Positions 53,260 through 60,498 of a DNA stretch of 64,000 nucleotides are shown one piece after another; within the stretch, counting starts at the first letter, position 1; each line of letters opens with the position of its first letter. The stretch comes from Pseudahrensia aquimaris (GTDB taxonomy: Bacteria > Pseudomonadota > Alphaproteobacteria > Rhizobiales > Rhizobiaceae). Under the pieces are notes generated by a model. That model was not told the origin of the DNA and did no database searches. It was given only the letters and a program-made list of their open reading frames with translations. The position numbers and the translations under genes are program-made. The DNA lies in contig NZ_JBHTJV010000009.1 in the NCBI RefSeq assembly GCF_042676045.1, positions 124,001-188,000 on the forward strand. Reading direction: 5' to 3'.

Positions 53260-53325
53260 CCTAAACTTGGCTAATGTTTAGGTCAAAAGCCTAATTTGCA
53301 GGCCAAATCAGGAAATATGCCTAAA
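53260..53325. promoter_or_regulatory. GCCTAAA repeats, probable Lrp/AsnC operator
   Basis: CCTAAAC (53260-53266) and GTTTAGG (53276-53282) form an inverted repeat with nine bases between. Further copies GCCTAAT (53289-53295) and GCCTAAA (53319-53325) follow at roughly helical spacing, the last touching the regulator's start codon. Spread arrays of degenerate sites suit Lrp-family octamers and autoregulation. The assignment to the neighbouring regulator is inference. Confidence 0.55.
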
Positions 53326-53789
53326 TGAGCAGGTCTTTAGACAATATCGATAAACACATCCTCAACGAATTGCAGGCCAATGGAAGGCTCTCGATTGTTG
53401 AACTGGCCCAACGGGTTAACCTCACCAAAACCCCCTGCTCCGAGCGCGTGCGGCGACTGGAGAAGGCGGGCGTAATCAGCGGTTACAACGCCAAAATCAG
53501 TCCCGCGAAGATCGACATGAACCATGTCACCATCGTTCACATCAACATGCTGCAAACGGTCGACAATTCGCTGGAAGACTTCAACGCGGCCGTGCGCGAC
53601 ATTCCCGAAATCCAGACCTGCATGATGATCGCAGGCTCCTTCGACTACATGCTGAAAGTCCGCACGCGCGACATGGCCCATTTCCGCGAATTGCTGGGCG
53701 AGAAGATCAGCAAACTGCCCAACGTGATGCAGACCCATTCCTTCGCCGTGATGGAAACGGTGAAGGAGAGCGACCTGATCAAGGTTTGA
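53325..53789 (+). CDS. Lrp/AsnC-family transcriptional regulator
   Basis: 154-aa regulator with an N-terminal helix-turn-helix (about 6-60: DKHILNELQANGRLSIVELA, LTKTPCSERVRRLEKAGVI) and a C-terminal RAM ligand-binding domain. The latter includes IQTCMMIAGSFDYMLKVRT, typical of the amino-acid pocket, and VMQTHSFAVMETVKES. It is divergent from the universal stress protein/alanine-glycine symporter operon with GCCTAAA repeats between, so it probably controls uptake in response to an amino acid. The AGGA upstream is 11 bases from the ATG, a weak ribosome site that overlaps the operator. Confidence 0.92.
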   Translation: MSRSLDNIDKHILNELQANGRLSIVELAQRVNLTKTPCSERVRRLEKAGVISGYNAKISPAKIDMNHVTIVHINMLQTVDNSLEDFNAAVRDIPEIQTCMMIAGSFDYMLKVRTRDMAHFRELLGEKISKLPNVMQTHSFAVMETVKESDLIKV

Positions 53790-53833
53790 GCAGCCCCCTT
53801 TTTGGCGCCCAATTTCACACCCGACACACTCGT

Positions 53834-53931
53834 CGTCATTCCGGGGCTGGCAACGCCAGAACCCAGTGCCGTGCGGGTGGACCTGTCGGTTCTGGATCCC
53901 GGATTCCGGCTGCGGCGGCTCCGTGATGACG
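53834..53931 (+). repeat. palindromic intergenic repeat, copy 2 (98 bp)
   Basis: Bounded by CGTCAT (53834-53839) and ATGACG (53926-53931). It contains CGTCATTCCGGGGCTGGC and CTGGATCCCGGATTCCG, nearly identical to copy 3 at 54367-54471 and in the same orientation. Long self-complementary stretches allow a hairpin. It lies just after the Lrp gene. Confidence 0.85.
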
Positions 53932-54366
53932 GATTGTAGATAGAGGACGTGCGTTTGCATCTCCGCCGAACATTTTGTTCGCGAGAGGATGTCTGCTTTC
54001 CACCCTTCGGGCAGAACTGATGGAGCGGGCGGAAGTCCGCCGTGTCTGTTGTGTGTTTGTGTGGCAGGCCGCCGCCCGCTCCACCCGATATTTTTACGAC
54101 TACCCTTCCGACTGCGTTTGCATGGACCTTTTCAGCCCATGGGAGCAACGACCGCGTGACCTTCGGGCTTTAACCGAATGGCGCTGGAAACTGGGTGACG
54201 TGCACTTTGGGAGACGATCCGGTCATCGCCCCCAGTTACATACCGGCCCCTTGCGCATGACGAAGCCGGACCGACGCCACCGTTCTTACGCACGAGATGG
54301 CGGCGAGGTTAGAGGAAGGGGAGGAAGCGTGAATAAGTCTTTTTCGATTTCCCCTCACTCCACCAC
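53932..54366 (+). ncRNA. candidate structured RNA or leader without its gene
   Basis: This 435-base gap between two direct repeats holds no convincing gene but strong secondary structure. TCTGC/GCAGA pair at 53992-53996 and 54011-54015. A 12-base perfect stem is formed by TGGAGCGGGCGG (54021-54032) and CCGCCCGCTCCA (54072-54083). AACTGGG (54189-54195) pairs with CCCAGTT (54231-54237), extended inward by TGAC/GTCA (54196-54199 and 54222-54225). Downstream GGGGAGGAAGC precedes GTG at 54329, a good ribosome site whose frame runs straight into repeat copy 3. Plus-strand direction is inferred from this. Long leader RNAs such as speF exist in this bacterial group, but I cannot assign a family. Confidence 0.4.
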
Positions 54367-54471
54367 CGTCATTCCGGGGCTGGCATCGCCAGAACCCGGA
54401 ACCCAGAGCCGCGCGGGCAACGCTCTCAGCACTGGATCCCGGACTCCGCCTCCGGCGTCTCCGGGATGACG
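54367..54471 (+). repeat. palindromic intergenic repeat, copy 3 (105 bp)
   Basis: Bounded by CGTCATTCCGG (54367-54377) and CCGGGATGACG (54461-54471), inverted except for one base. It shares CATTCCGGGGCTGGCA, CGCCAGAACCC and CTGGATCCCGGA with copy 2. Same orientation as copy 2. It interrupts the frame that starts at GTG 54329. Confidence 0.87.
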
Positions 54472-54632
54472 AATTGGGGTGCGGTGCTTAAACGGAAATA
54501 TTTCGCGTGTGCCAAACGACGCCGACGACAGCTTTGAGCCGATTGCCAGCCTCTCTATTTGACAATTCAACCGAATAATTGATTTTGGAACTGCAGGGAA
54601 AAGTTAGCATTAAGTCGATCAGGTAAAAAGCA

Positions 54633-54863
54633 ATGCGCACAGCAATTACAGATTTTAAAACCGGTTGGTATGGAATTGGCATGGGTTTTTCTGATGTCGA
54701 ATTAGACAGGCTTATAGACGGGCTCCAAAAGCTTAAGTCAGGCGAGATAGACCATTTTCATTTTCGTTCAACTGTATTTGAAACAGCGGCCGGTGGTATT
54801 GCAGATGTTGAATTATTCAAATTATCACAGTCAGATCAATCCGACATGGTGATCGATTGCTAG
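54633..54863 (+). CDS. small protein of unknown function, possibly immunity-protein-like
   Basis: 76-aa cytoplasmic protein. Segment GFSDVELDRLIDGLQKLKSG followed by DHFHFRS is reminiscent of small Imm32-type immunity proteins, in which an LI..L..L helix precedes an HxH(F/L) strand, but the match is by eye and weak. DNA from about 54540 to 54900 is clearly more AT-rich than the surroundings, suggesting acquisition from elsewhere. No toxin gene is adjacent. AGG lies 9 bases before the ATG. It sits in the block that separates sdhA from sdhB. Confidence 0.5.
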   Translation: MRTAITDFKTGWYGIGMGFSDVELDRLIDGLQKLKSGEIDHFHFRSTVFETAAGGIADVELFKLSQSDQSDMVIDC

Positions 54864-54891
54864 TTCCTTTGCATAGCTTACCTCGGAACAT

Positions 54892-55050
54892 TTATTGAAG
54901 TAGCTTTCTTATGGTCACTTCGCCCGCACTACGGACATCGAGGAACTTTGAGCAGGGCCTAATTTGAAGGTTGCCTTGGTCAAACCGATTGATAGCCTCG
55001 TCGGCAGTCCAACAGTCTGGGGTAGGCCGAAATCGCTTCAGCGGCACCAT
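54892..55050 (-). other. short open frame (52 codons), possible gene remnant
   Basis: On the minus strand ATG 55050 opens a 52-codon frame ending at TAA 54892-54894. The reading (MVPLKRFRPTPDCW at the start, KFLDVRSAGEVTIRKLLQ at the end) has a protein-like composition. There is no ribosome site, and a terminator lies 5 bases before the ATG. It may be the tail of a lost gene or chance. I see nothing else in 54864-55105. Confidence 0.25.
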
Positions 55051-55054
55051 GTAA

Positions 55055-55078
55055 AAAGGGCCGCTTTCGCGGCCCTTT
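55055..55078 (-). terminator. intrinsic terminator after sdhA
   Basis: AAAGGGCCGC (55055-55064) pairs perfectly with GCGGCCCTTT (55069-55078) around TTTC, and the minus strand continues with TTTTTA. It lies 28 bases after the sdhA stop and ends the sdhCDA transcript before sdhB. Confidence 0.9.
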
Positions 55079-55105
55079 CAAATTCTAAATCTGTGCTCGC
55101 AGCCT

Positions 55106-56932
55106 CTAATACACCCGCGCCTTCGGCTTGATGTAGCTGACTTCGTTGCTCAGCGTGTAGGTGTGCACGGGTCGCGTATCCATTTTCACTTCTTTCTTGT
55201 CAAAATCGGCAAATGCCAGCGTGTGGTGCATCCAGTTTTCGTCGTCGCGGTCGGGGTAATCCTCGTGGGCGTGGGCGCCGCGGCTTTCTTTGCGGTTCCA
55301 AGCGGAATCCATCGTCACAACGGCCTGCGAAATCAGGTTGTCGTATTCCATCGTTTCGATCAGGTCTGTATTCCACACAAGACCGCGATCGGTGGTGGCG
55401 ATGTCGTCGGAGGCCTTCCAGATGTTGTGCATCTTTTCGTGGCCCTCGTCCAAGATTTCCGTTGTGCGGAAGACGGCGCAGTTGGACTGCATGGTCGCCT
55501 GCATGTCGGCGCGCAGTTTTGCAGTCGGCGTGCCGCCCGATGCGTTGCGGAAATGGTCGAGGCGTGACAGCGCCAGATCGGCGGAGTCTGCGGGAAGCGG
55601 ACCGTGGCTTGCGCCCGCCGTCACCGTCTCCGCACAGCGCATGCCTGCAGCGCGGCCGAAGACAACGAGGTCAATCAGCGAATTTGAGCCAAGGCGGTTT
55701 GCGCCGTGAACGGAGACACAGGCCGCTTCGCCGACGGCCATCAGACCGGGCACGACCGTATCGGGGTCGCCATTGGCCTTGGTCAGCACTTCGCCGTGAT
55801 AATTGGTCGGGATGCCGCCCATGTTGTAGTGGACGGTCGGGATCACCGGGATCGGCTCCTTCGTCACGTCAACACCAGCAAAGATGCGAGCGGATTCCGA
55901 AATGCCGGGCAGGCGTTCGGCCAGCAGATCGGCATCGAGATGGTCGAGGTGGAGATAGATGTGGTCGCCCTTCGGCCCCACGCCGCGCCCCTCACGGATT
56001 TCCATCGTCATCGAACGGGAAACCACGTCGCGGGAGGCGAGATCCTTCGCCGATGGCGCATAGCGTTCCATAAAGCGCTCGCCCTCGGAATTGACGAGAT
56101 AGCCGCCTTCGCCCCGTGAGCCTTCGGTGATCAGACAGCCCGCGCCGTAAATGCCGGTCGGGTGGAACTGGATGAACTCCATATCCTGCAGCGGCAGGCC
56201 AGCGCGCAGAACCATCGCATTGCCGTCGCCCGTGCAGGTGTGGGCGGAGGTGGCGGAGAAATAGGCGCGGCCATAACCGCCGGTCGCCAGAATCGTTTTA
56301 TGCGCGCGGAAGCGGTGGATCTGGCCGGTTGCCATTTCGATGCACACCACGCCACGGCAAGCGCCGTCTTCCATAATCAGGTCAATGGCGAAATATTCGA
56401 TGTAGAATTCAGCGTCATATTTCAGACTCTGACCATAGAGCGTGTGCAGCATTGCGTGGCCGGTGCGGTCAGCAGCAGCACACGTGCGCTGGGCAGGCGG
56501 GCCTTCGCCGTATTCGGTGGTCATGCCGCCAAACGGGCGCTGGTAAATCTTGCCCTCTTCGGTGCGCGAGAACGGCACGCCGAAATGGTCAAGCTCATAA
56601 ACGGCCTTGGGCGCTTCGCGGCACAGATATTCAATCGCGTCCTGATCGCCCAGCCAGTCGGAGCCTTTGACGGTGTCATACATATGCCACTGCCAGGTGT
56701 CCTTGCCCATATTGCCGAGCGAAGCGGCAACACCGCCCTGCGCTGCAACCGTGTGGGAGCGCGTGGGGAAGACCTTGGTGATGCACGCCGTCTTCAGCCC
56801 GGCCTGCGCCGCGCCCAGCGTTGCCCGCAGGCCAGCGCCACCGGCGCCCACCACGCAAACGTCTACGGTGTGGTCGATAATATCGTAAGCAGGGATCGCT
56901 TTTTTCGCGCTACCGTTTGCCGTTTTCGCCAA
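55106..56932 (-). CDS. sdhA: succinate dehydrogenase flavoprotein subunit
   Basis: 608-aa catalytic subunit that oxidises succinate to fumarate with covalently bound FAD. The FAD-binding VCVVGAGGAGLRATLGAA is N-terminal. The flavinylated His is in THTVAAQGG-type segment SHTVAAQGGVAASLGN. The catalytic region has TGIYGAGCLITEGSRGEGG, and GANRLGSNSLIDLVVFGR lies towards the C-terminus. I place the start at TTG 56932, reading MAKTANGSAKKAIPAYD as in related SdhA, with GGAGG 8 bases ahead. The alternative TTG 15 bases upstream lies inside the sdhD end. A terminator follows, and sdhB is displaced by 4.1 kb. Confidence 0.97.
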   Translation of the reverse strand: MAKTANGSAKKAIPAYDIIDHTVDVCVVGAGGAGLRATLGAAQAGLKTACITKVFPTRSHTVAAQGGVAASLGNMGKDTWQWHMYDTVKGSDWLGDQDAIEYLCREAPKAVYELDHFGVPFSRTEEGKIYQRPFGGMTTEYGEGPPAQRTCAAADRTGHAMLHTLYGQSLKYDAEFYIEYFAIDLIMEDGACRGVVCIEMATGQIHRFRAHKTILATGGYGRAYFSATSAHTCTGDGNAMVLRAGLPLQDMEFIQFHPTGIYGAGCLITEGSRGEGGYLVNSEGERFMERYAPSAKDLASRDVVSRSMTMEIREGRGVGPKGDHIYLHLDHLDADLLAERLPGISESARIFAGVDVTKEPIPVIPTVHYNMGGIPTNYHGEVLTKANGDPDTVVPGLMAVGEAACVSVHGANRLGSNSLIDLVVFGRAAGMRCAETVTAGASHGPLPADSADLALSRLDHFRNASGGTPTAKLRADMQATMQSNCAVFRTTEILDEGHEKMHNIWKASDDIATTDRGLVWNTDLIETMEYDNLISQAVVTMDSAWNRKESRGAHAHEDYPDRDDENWMHHTLAFADFDKKEVKMDTRPVHTYTLSNEVSYIKPKARVY

Positions 56933-56936
56933 GTCT

Positions 56937-57326
56937 CTAGCCTCCAAAGCCGAGTTTTAGAATTGCAAAGCCGCAGGCTGCGGCCATGCCAATGCAGAAA
57001 AATGTGTTTGCGATGAGCGCGATCTTACCGGCACCGCCTTGAACGTAGTCTTCAATGACCACCTGCATGCCGAGCTTCATGTGATAAAATGCGCTCCCAA
57101 ACACCATCAGGAAGATGATAGTCACAGAAGGCTTTTGAAAACATGCGACAACTTCTTCGTGTGTCGCACCGATCAGCTGGACCATCACCCAGATGAAATA
57201 CAGCATCAGCGGAATGTTCGCGATGGCCGTTAGCCGCTGGCGCCAAAAGTGCTCCGTGCCGTCCTTGGCAGAACCAAGCCCCCGAACACGGGAAAGCGGA
57301 GTGCGCAGATCGTTCATAGATGTCAT
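56937..57326 (-). CDS. sdhD: succinate dehydrogenase membrane anchor subunit D
   Basis: 129-aa membrane anchor with three hydrophobic helices (about 32-55, 62-85 and 98-122). It helps bind haem b and quinone in complex II. The N-terminal RTPLSRVRGLGSAKDGTEHFW, with RQRLTAIANIPLMLYFIW after it, is typical of alphaproteobacterial SdhD. The haem His lies in the second helix region SAFYHMKLGMQVVIEDY. It starts 11 bases after the sdhC stop with GGGG 7 bases before the ATG and ends 4 bases before the sdhA start codon. Confidence 0.95.
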   Translation of the reverse strand: MTSMNDLRTPLSRVRGLGSAKDGTEHFWRQRLTAIANIPLMLYFIWVMVQLIGATHEEVVACFQKPSVTIIFLMVFGSAFYHMKLGMQVVIEDYVQGGAGKIALIANTFFCIGMAAACGFAILKLGFGG

Positions 57327-57337
57327 TGTTCAGCCCC

Positions 57338-57733
57338 TCAAAACGCCAGCGCCAGCAGCCAGACGAGAACCGTCAGGACCGCTGAAGCGATGGGGTGCAT
57401 TTTGGCGATCTTGGTCGTGAAATCTTTCTCCAGCCCGCGGCCTGTGTCCTGAACCAGATGTTTCAGCCCACCCAGCATGTGATGCATCAGCGCGAAGGTG
57501 AAACCGAACAGGATGATCTTGCCAATGATCGAGGTGAACACGCCGTTGGCCGTTGCGAATGCATCCGGTCCAGAAGCGGCGGCGATCAGCCACCACGCGA
57601 TCAGGATCGTGCCTGCATAGAGCGCAACGCCGGTGATGCGATGCAGGATCGACATGACCATCGTTGGAATAGGCTTGTAGATTGAAAGATGCGGGCTCAA
57701 TGGCCGCTCTTTAAGACGTGGTGCGTCCGACAA
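57338..57733 (-). CDS. sdhC: succinate dehydrogenase cytochrome b556 subunit C
   Basis: 131-aa membrane subunit of complex II with three helices. The family's SdhC signature is RPLSPHLSIYKP followed by MSILHRITGVALYAG, with Ser and Arg contributing to the quinone site. The haem-ligating His lies in LMHHMLGGLKHLVQD. I place the start at TTG 57733 (MSDAPRLKERPLSP), with GGGAG about 8 bases ahead and a length normal for SdhC. The longer frame to 57877 adds 48 residues with no family similarity. It is the first gene of sdhCDA, and the promoter should lie in 57734-57927. Confidence 0.94.
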   Translation of the reverse strand: MSDAPRLKERPLSPHLSIYKPIPTMVMSILHRITGVALYAGTILIAWWLIAAASGPDAFATANGVFTSIIGKIILFGFTFALMHHMLGGLKHLVQDTGRGLEKDFTTKIAKMHPIASAVLTVLVWLLALAF

Positions 57734-57927
57734 AAGGCCGCTCCCTGACCCTGAGTGATATGGTGGAGCGTTTGTAGAGCGATAAAACCAGCACGTCAAA
57801 GATTCCTGACGTCCGGTTTGGCCAACTTTCGGATGATACAAAATCATCCGCTCAATTGATCCAGCGCAACGTATCACCGCTGAAAGCCGTTATGATGGGG
57901 CAACAGCAACATCAGGAGACATCAGCC

Positions 57928-58206
57928 ATGATCACACTCACCGATCATCAAGAGATCAGAAACTGGGCGTCAGCCCGTGCCGGAAAGCCTGCCATTTATG
58001 AACCTCCCGGTGGCGAGCCCGTGCTGCGCATCGTTTTTGGCCAGTTGGGCGATCATGAAAACGACGACGACAGCGCCGTGGAAACGCTCTCACTGGTCGA
58101 ATGGCCACAATGGTTTGCGTTGCTGGAAGACCACGGTCTGGCGCTGCAAGTCCCCGACGATCAACCGGGCGTGCGCGACGAAACCCATCACTTCGTGAAG
58201 CTCTGA
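57928..58206 (+). CDS. small conserved-looking protein of unknown function
   Basis: 92-aa acidic cytoplasmic protein starting MITLTDHQEIRNWASARAGK. An AGGAGA ribosome site lies 8 bases ahead, which decides for this start over an in-frame ATG-type codon 72 bases upstream. It has no signal peptide or membrane helix. The segment FGQLGDHENDDDSAVETLSLVEWPQWF and HHFVKL ending are distinctive, but I do not recognise a named domain. It is divergent from sdhC. Confidence 0.7.
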   Translation: MITLTDHQEIRNWASARAGKPAIYEPPGGEPVLRIVFGQLGDHENDDDSAVETLSLVEWPQWFALLEDHGLALQVPDDQPGVRDETHHFVKL

Positions 58207-58319
58207 CCCTGCGCTGCGCTACCGCGAGGAACCAACAATAAGCCCTTCTGCTGCTCTGTGTCCTTTGTCACAGAAACTGCAGTCGCAATCTCCTAACCTG
58301 CGTGCAGGAGGAGAAAGCG

Positions 58320-58547
58320 ATGTTTCACGTTGATTTGCTGGGCTATCTGGCTGGGCTGTTCCTGCTGCTGATGGCCTCGATGAAAAACCAGACCCACATG
58401 CGTATGTGCAATATTGCGGGCAATGTCTGCTTTGTCGCCTATGGGTTTCTTGCCGGAGTGATGCCCGTTCTGGTGCTCAACATCATCATTATGGGATTGC
58501 ATGTCTACCGCATGGTACAGGCCCGCACGTCGTCTGCAAAAGCTTAG
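58320..58547 (+). CDS. small YgjV-like inner-membrane protein
   Basis: 75-aa membrane protein with three short hydrophobic helices (about 4-19, 28-45 and 48-66) in the pattern GYLAGLFLLLMAS, CNIAGNVCFVAYGFLAG and LNIIIMGLHVYRM. This resembles the YgjV family and, more distantly, half of a SemiSWEET-like bundle. The function is unknown. The ATG at 58320 has GGAGGAG 8 bases ahead. It is a single gene between two gaps of 113 and 126 bases, in which I saw no other feature. Confidence 0.7.
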   Translation: MFHVDLLGYLAGLFLLLMASMKNQTHMRMCNIAGNVCFVAYGFLAGVMPVLVLNIIIMGLHVYRMVQARTSSAKA

Positions 58548-58673
58548 GGTCAGGATCCAAGTCACCATCCATCACGCCGACTTGAAGCAACGTTTGTTGC
58601 GGTCGCCCCATTGTTGCCCTAGCTGAACAGCTAAGACATCAACAATTCACGACCCAACAAACGGACCAGCACC

Positions 58674-59282
58674 ATGTTGCGCAAATCCCTGCTTGCCCTT
58701 TCCATCGCCCTGCCCTCAATGGCAGCAACCGCGCCGATGGCGTTTTCCGCCGAAGCAATTTTTGCCGGTGGCTGCTTCTGGTGCATCGAAAAAGACTTTG
58801 AACAAGTTGCGGGCGTTGGTGAGGTTGTGTCGGGCTACACGGGCGGTACGAACGAAAACCCGACCTATCAAAACCACACACAGTTCGGCCACCGCGAAGT
58901 GGTGAAAATCACCTATGACGAGGCCAAGATATCCTATGACGAGTTGCTAAAAATCTTCTTCCGTTCGGTCGACCCGACCGATGGCGGCGGGCAGTTCTGT
59001 GACCGGGGTTTCTCCTATTCCACCGCAGTTTACGCCTTGGATGGCAAACAGCTGGAGGCCGCGAAAAAGGCCAAAGAGCAGGCCGCAAAAGACCTCGGCA
59101 AGGAAATCGCCACTGAAATCACAATGGCGGCGCCCTTTACGATGGCTGAGGACTACCACCAAGATTATTATAAGAAGAGCAAGATTCGCTACAATTACTA
59201 CCGCACCGCCTGCGGTCGCGACCGCACGGTCAAGCGGCTTTGGGGCGATCAGGCCTATTACGGCATCGGCAAAACTTCTTGA
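58674..59282 (+). CDS. msrA: peptide methionine sulfoxide reductase MsrA, exported
   Basis: 202-aa enzyme that reduces methionine-S-sulfoxide in proteins. The active-site GGCFWCIEKDF has catalytic Cys34 and Cys37. GYTGGTNENPTYQNH and the PTDGGGQFCDRG segment are family marks, and a C-terminal cysteine in YRTACGRDRTVK is the likely resolving residue. The first 26 residues form a signal peptide (LLALSIALPSMAATAPMAFS), so this form works in the periplasm. It is followed after 38 bases by another exported protein (DUF302). Both end at a shared terminator and may belong to an envelope oxidative-stress response. Confidence 0.95.
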   Translation: MLRKSLLALSIALPSMAATAPMAFSAEAIFAGGCFWCIEKDFEQVAGVGEVVSGYTGGTNENPTYQNHTQFGHREVVKITYDEAKISYDELLKIFFRSVDPTDGGGQFCDRGFSYSTAVYALDGKQLEAAKKAKEQAAKDLGKEIATEITMAAPFTMAEDYHQDYYKKSKIRYNYYRTACGRDRTVKRLWGDQAYYGIGKTS

Positions 59283-59320
59283 TCATTTAACGCCTTTTTC
59301 AGCCCAAACAGGAGCTAACC

Positions 59321-59788
59321 ATGCCACGCAGTCTCACCAATTCAGCCGCCGCGTTGGCGTTCGCCACATCGACACTTGTTCTTTCCGCGCCCGCATCGGC
59401 AATGGACGGCTGGATTGAAAAAGCCAGCCCTCACAGCGTTGAGAAAACGGTGATGCAGCTCACCGCAGCGATTGAAAAAGCGGGAGCAAAAGTCTTCGCC
59501 GTGATCGACCATCAAGCCGGTGCAAAAAGCGTTGGTCTGGACATGCCGGCCACAACGCTGGTCCTGTTCGGCAATCCGAAAATCGGAACGCCTATCATGC
59601 AGGCCAATCCAATGGCGGCACACGACCTGCCCATCCGCGTTCTCGTTTGGTCAAAGGATGGTCAAACGCAAATGGCCGCGCTTGCGCCTGAGACCTTCAA
59701 AACGCGCTACGGCGTCGATCCCGCAATGAAACCGCTTCAAATGATGCAAGGCGCTGTCGGTAAATTCATGGATGCAGCAGCGCAGTAA
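59321..59788 (+). CDS. DUF302 family exported protein
   Basis: 155-aa protein with a signal peptide (LAFATSTLVLSAPASAMD). One DUF302 domain follows, with the features SVEKTVMQLTAAIEKAGAKVFAVIDHQAG (in part), TTLVLFGNPKIGTPIMQANP and DLPIRVLVW. Members have an unknown role in the periplasm and often accompany redox or metal-stress genes. It follows msrA by 38 bases with AGGAG 7 bases before the ATG, and is closed by a terminator overlapping the convergent tesA stop. Confidence 0.88.
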   Translation: MPRSLTNSAAALAFATSTLVLSAPASAMDGWIEKASPHSVEKTVMQLTAAIEKAGAKVFAVIDHQAGAKSVGLDMPATTLVLFGNPKIGTPIMQANPMAAHDLPIRVLVWSKDGQTQMAALAPETFKTRYGVDPAMKPLQMMQGAVGKFMDAAAQ

Positions 59789-59814
59789 AGCGTCACAATA
59801 GCCACGAGATTACG

Positions 59815-59845
59815 AAAGGGCGGTTCTTACGAATCGCCCTTTTCT
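59815..59845 (+). terminator. intrinsic terminator, bidirectional
   Basis: AAAGGGCGGTTC (59815-59826) pairs with GAATCGCCCTTT (59831-59842), one G-U pair, around TTAC, followed by TC-rich T-run. The loop contains the tesA stop codon from the other strand. Confidence 0.82.
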
Positions 59846-60498
59846 TCGGCCTCTGCGACCAACTTTTTGACGTCCGGCAAGATGCGCTCGACGATCACAT
59901 CAATACCCTTCTCGTTGGGATGAAACCCGTCGGCAAGGTTCAGCTCGGGGACCGCAGCAACGCCCTCAAGAAAGAACGGGTACAGCATCACATCATGCTT
60001 GCGCGCCAGCTTGCCATACATGGCGTTGAACTCGGTCACATAAGCATCGCCCATATTCGGCGGCGCCATCATGCCAGCCAGAAGCACCAGCTTGCCGCGC
60101 TCTTTCAACCGCGTGATGATGGTTTCAAGGCTGCTTCTGGCTTTCTCCACGGGAAGGCCCCGAAGCGCATCATTGCCCCCCAATTCAACAATCACCGCAT
60201 CAGCATCATCGCCCACGGACCAATCGAGCCGGGAAAGGCCGCCTGCAAGCGTATCGCCGGAAACACCTGCACCGACAATTTCAGCCGCAACGCCCTTGGC
60301 ATCCAGCGCCTTTTGCAATTTTTCTGGAAACGCCGCACCCGGTGGCAACTGATAACCGGCAGAAAGCGAATCGCCCAACACCACAATTTTGGGCGCAGCG
60401 AGCGCAATAGCCGGTGCAAAAGAGACGCTCACCAGCGCCAAAAGACTGACGGAAAGCGCGAGGACAGATCGTCGCGTTGGTTCTGCTTTACGATTCAT
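59827..60498 (-). CDS. tesA: GDSL-type arylesterase / lysophospholipase, TesA family
   Basis: 223-aa periplasmic hydrolase. The SGNH blocks are visible: Ser in VVLGDSLSAGYQL, Gly in GAGVSGDTLAGGL, Asn in VELGGNDALRG and Asp-His in DGFHPNEKG. A twin-arginine-like N-terminus TRRSVLALSVSLLALVSV forms the signal peptide, with cleavage near ALAAPK. TesA enzymes cleave acyl thioesters, lysophospholipids and aryl esters. It is divergent from the YbbA/YbbP-type ABC pair, the same neighbourhood as in enterobacteria, and the association suggests a common role at the envelope. Confidence 0.92.
   Translation of the reverse strand: MNRKAEPTRRSVLALSVSLLALVSVSFAPAIALAAPKIVVLGDSLSAGYQLPPGAAFPEKLQKALDAKGVAAEIVGAGVSGDTLAGGLSRLDWSVGDDADAVIVELGGNDALRGLPVEKARSSLETIITRLKERGKLVLLAGMMAPPNMGDAYVTEFNAMYGKLARKHDVMLYPFFLEGVAAVPELNLADGFHPNEKGIDVIVERILPDVKKLVAEAEEKGDS

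Noticed and set aside
53932..54366. Naming the structured region as a speF leader
   Set aside because: No ornithine decarboxylase gene follows and I cannot check a covariance model; kept only as an unnamed candidate RNA.
53975..54469. 164-codon open frame on the plus strand after the Lrp gene
   Set aside because: It runs through strong RNA-like stems and directly into palindromic repeat copy 3. The composition is rich in Arg and Pro and has no domain, so it is not reported as a gene.
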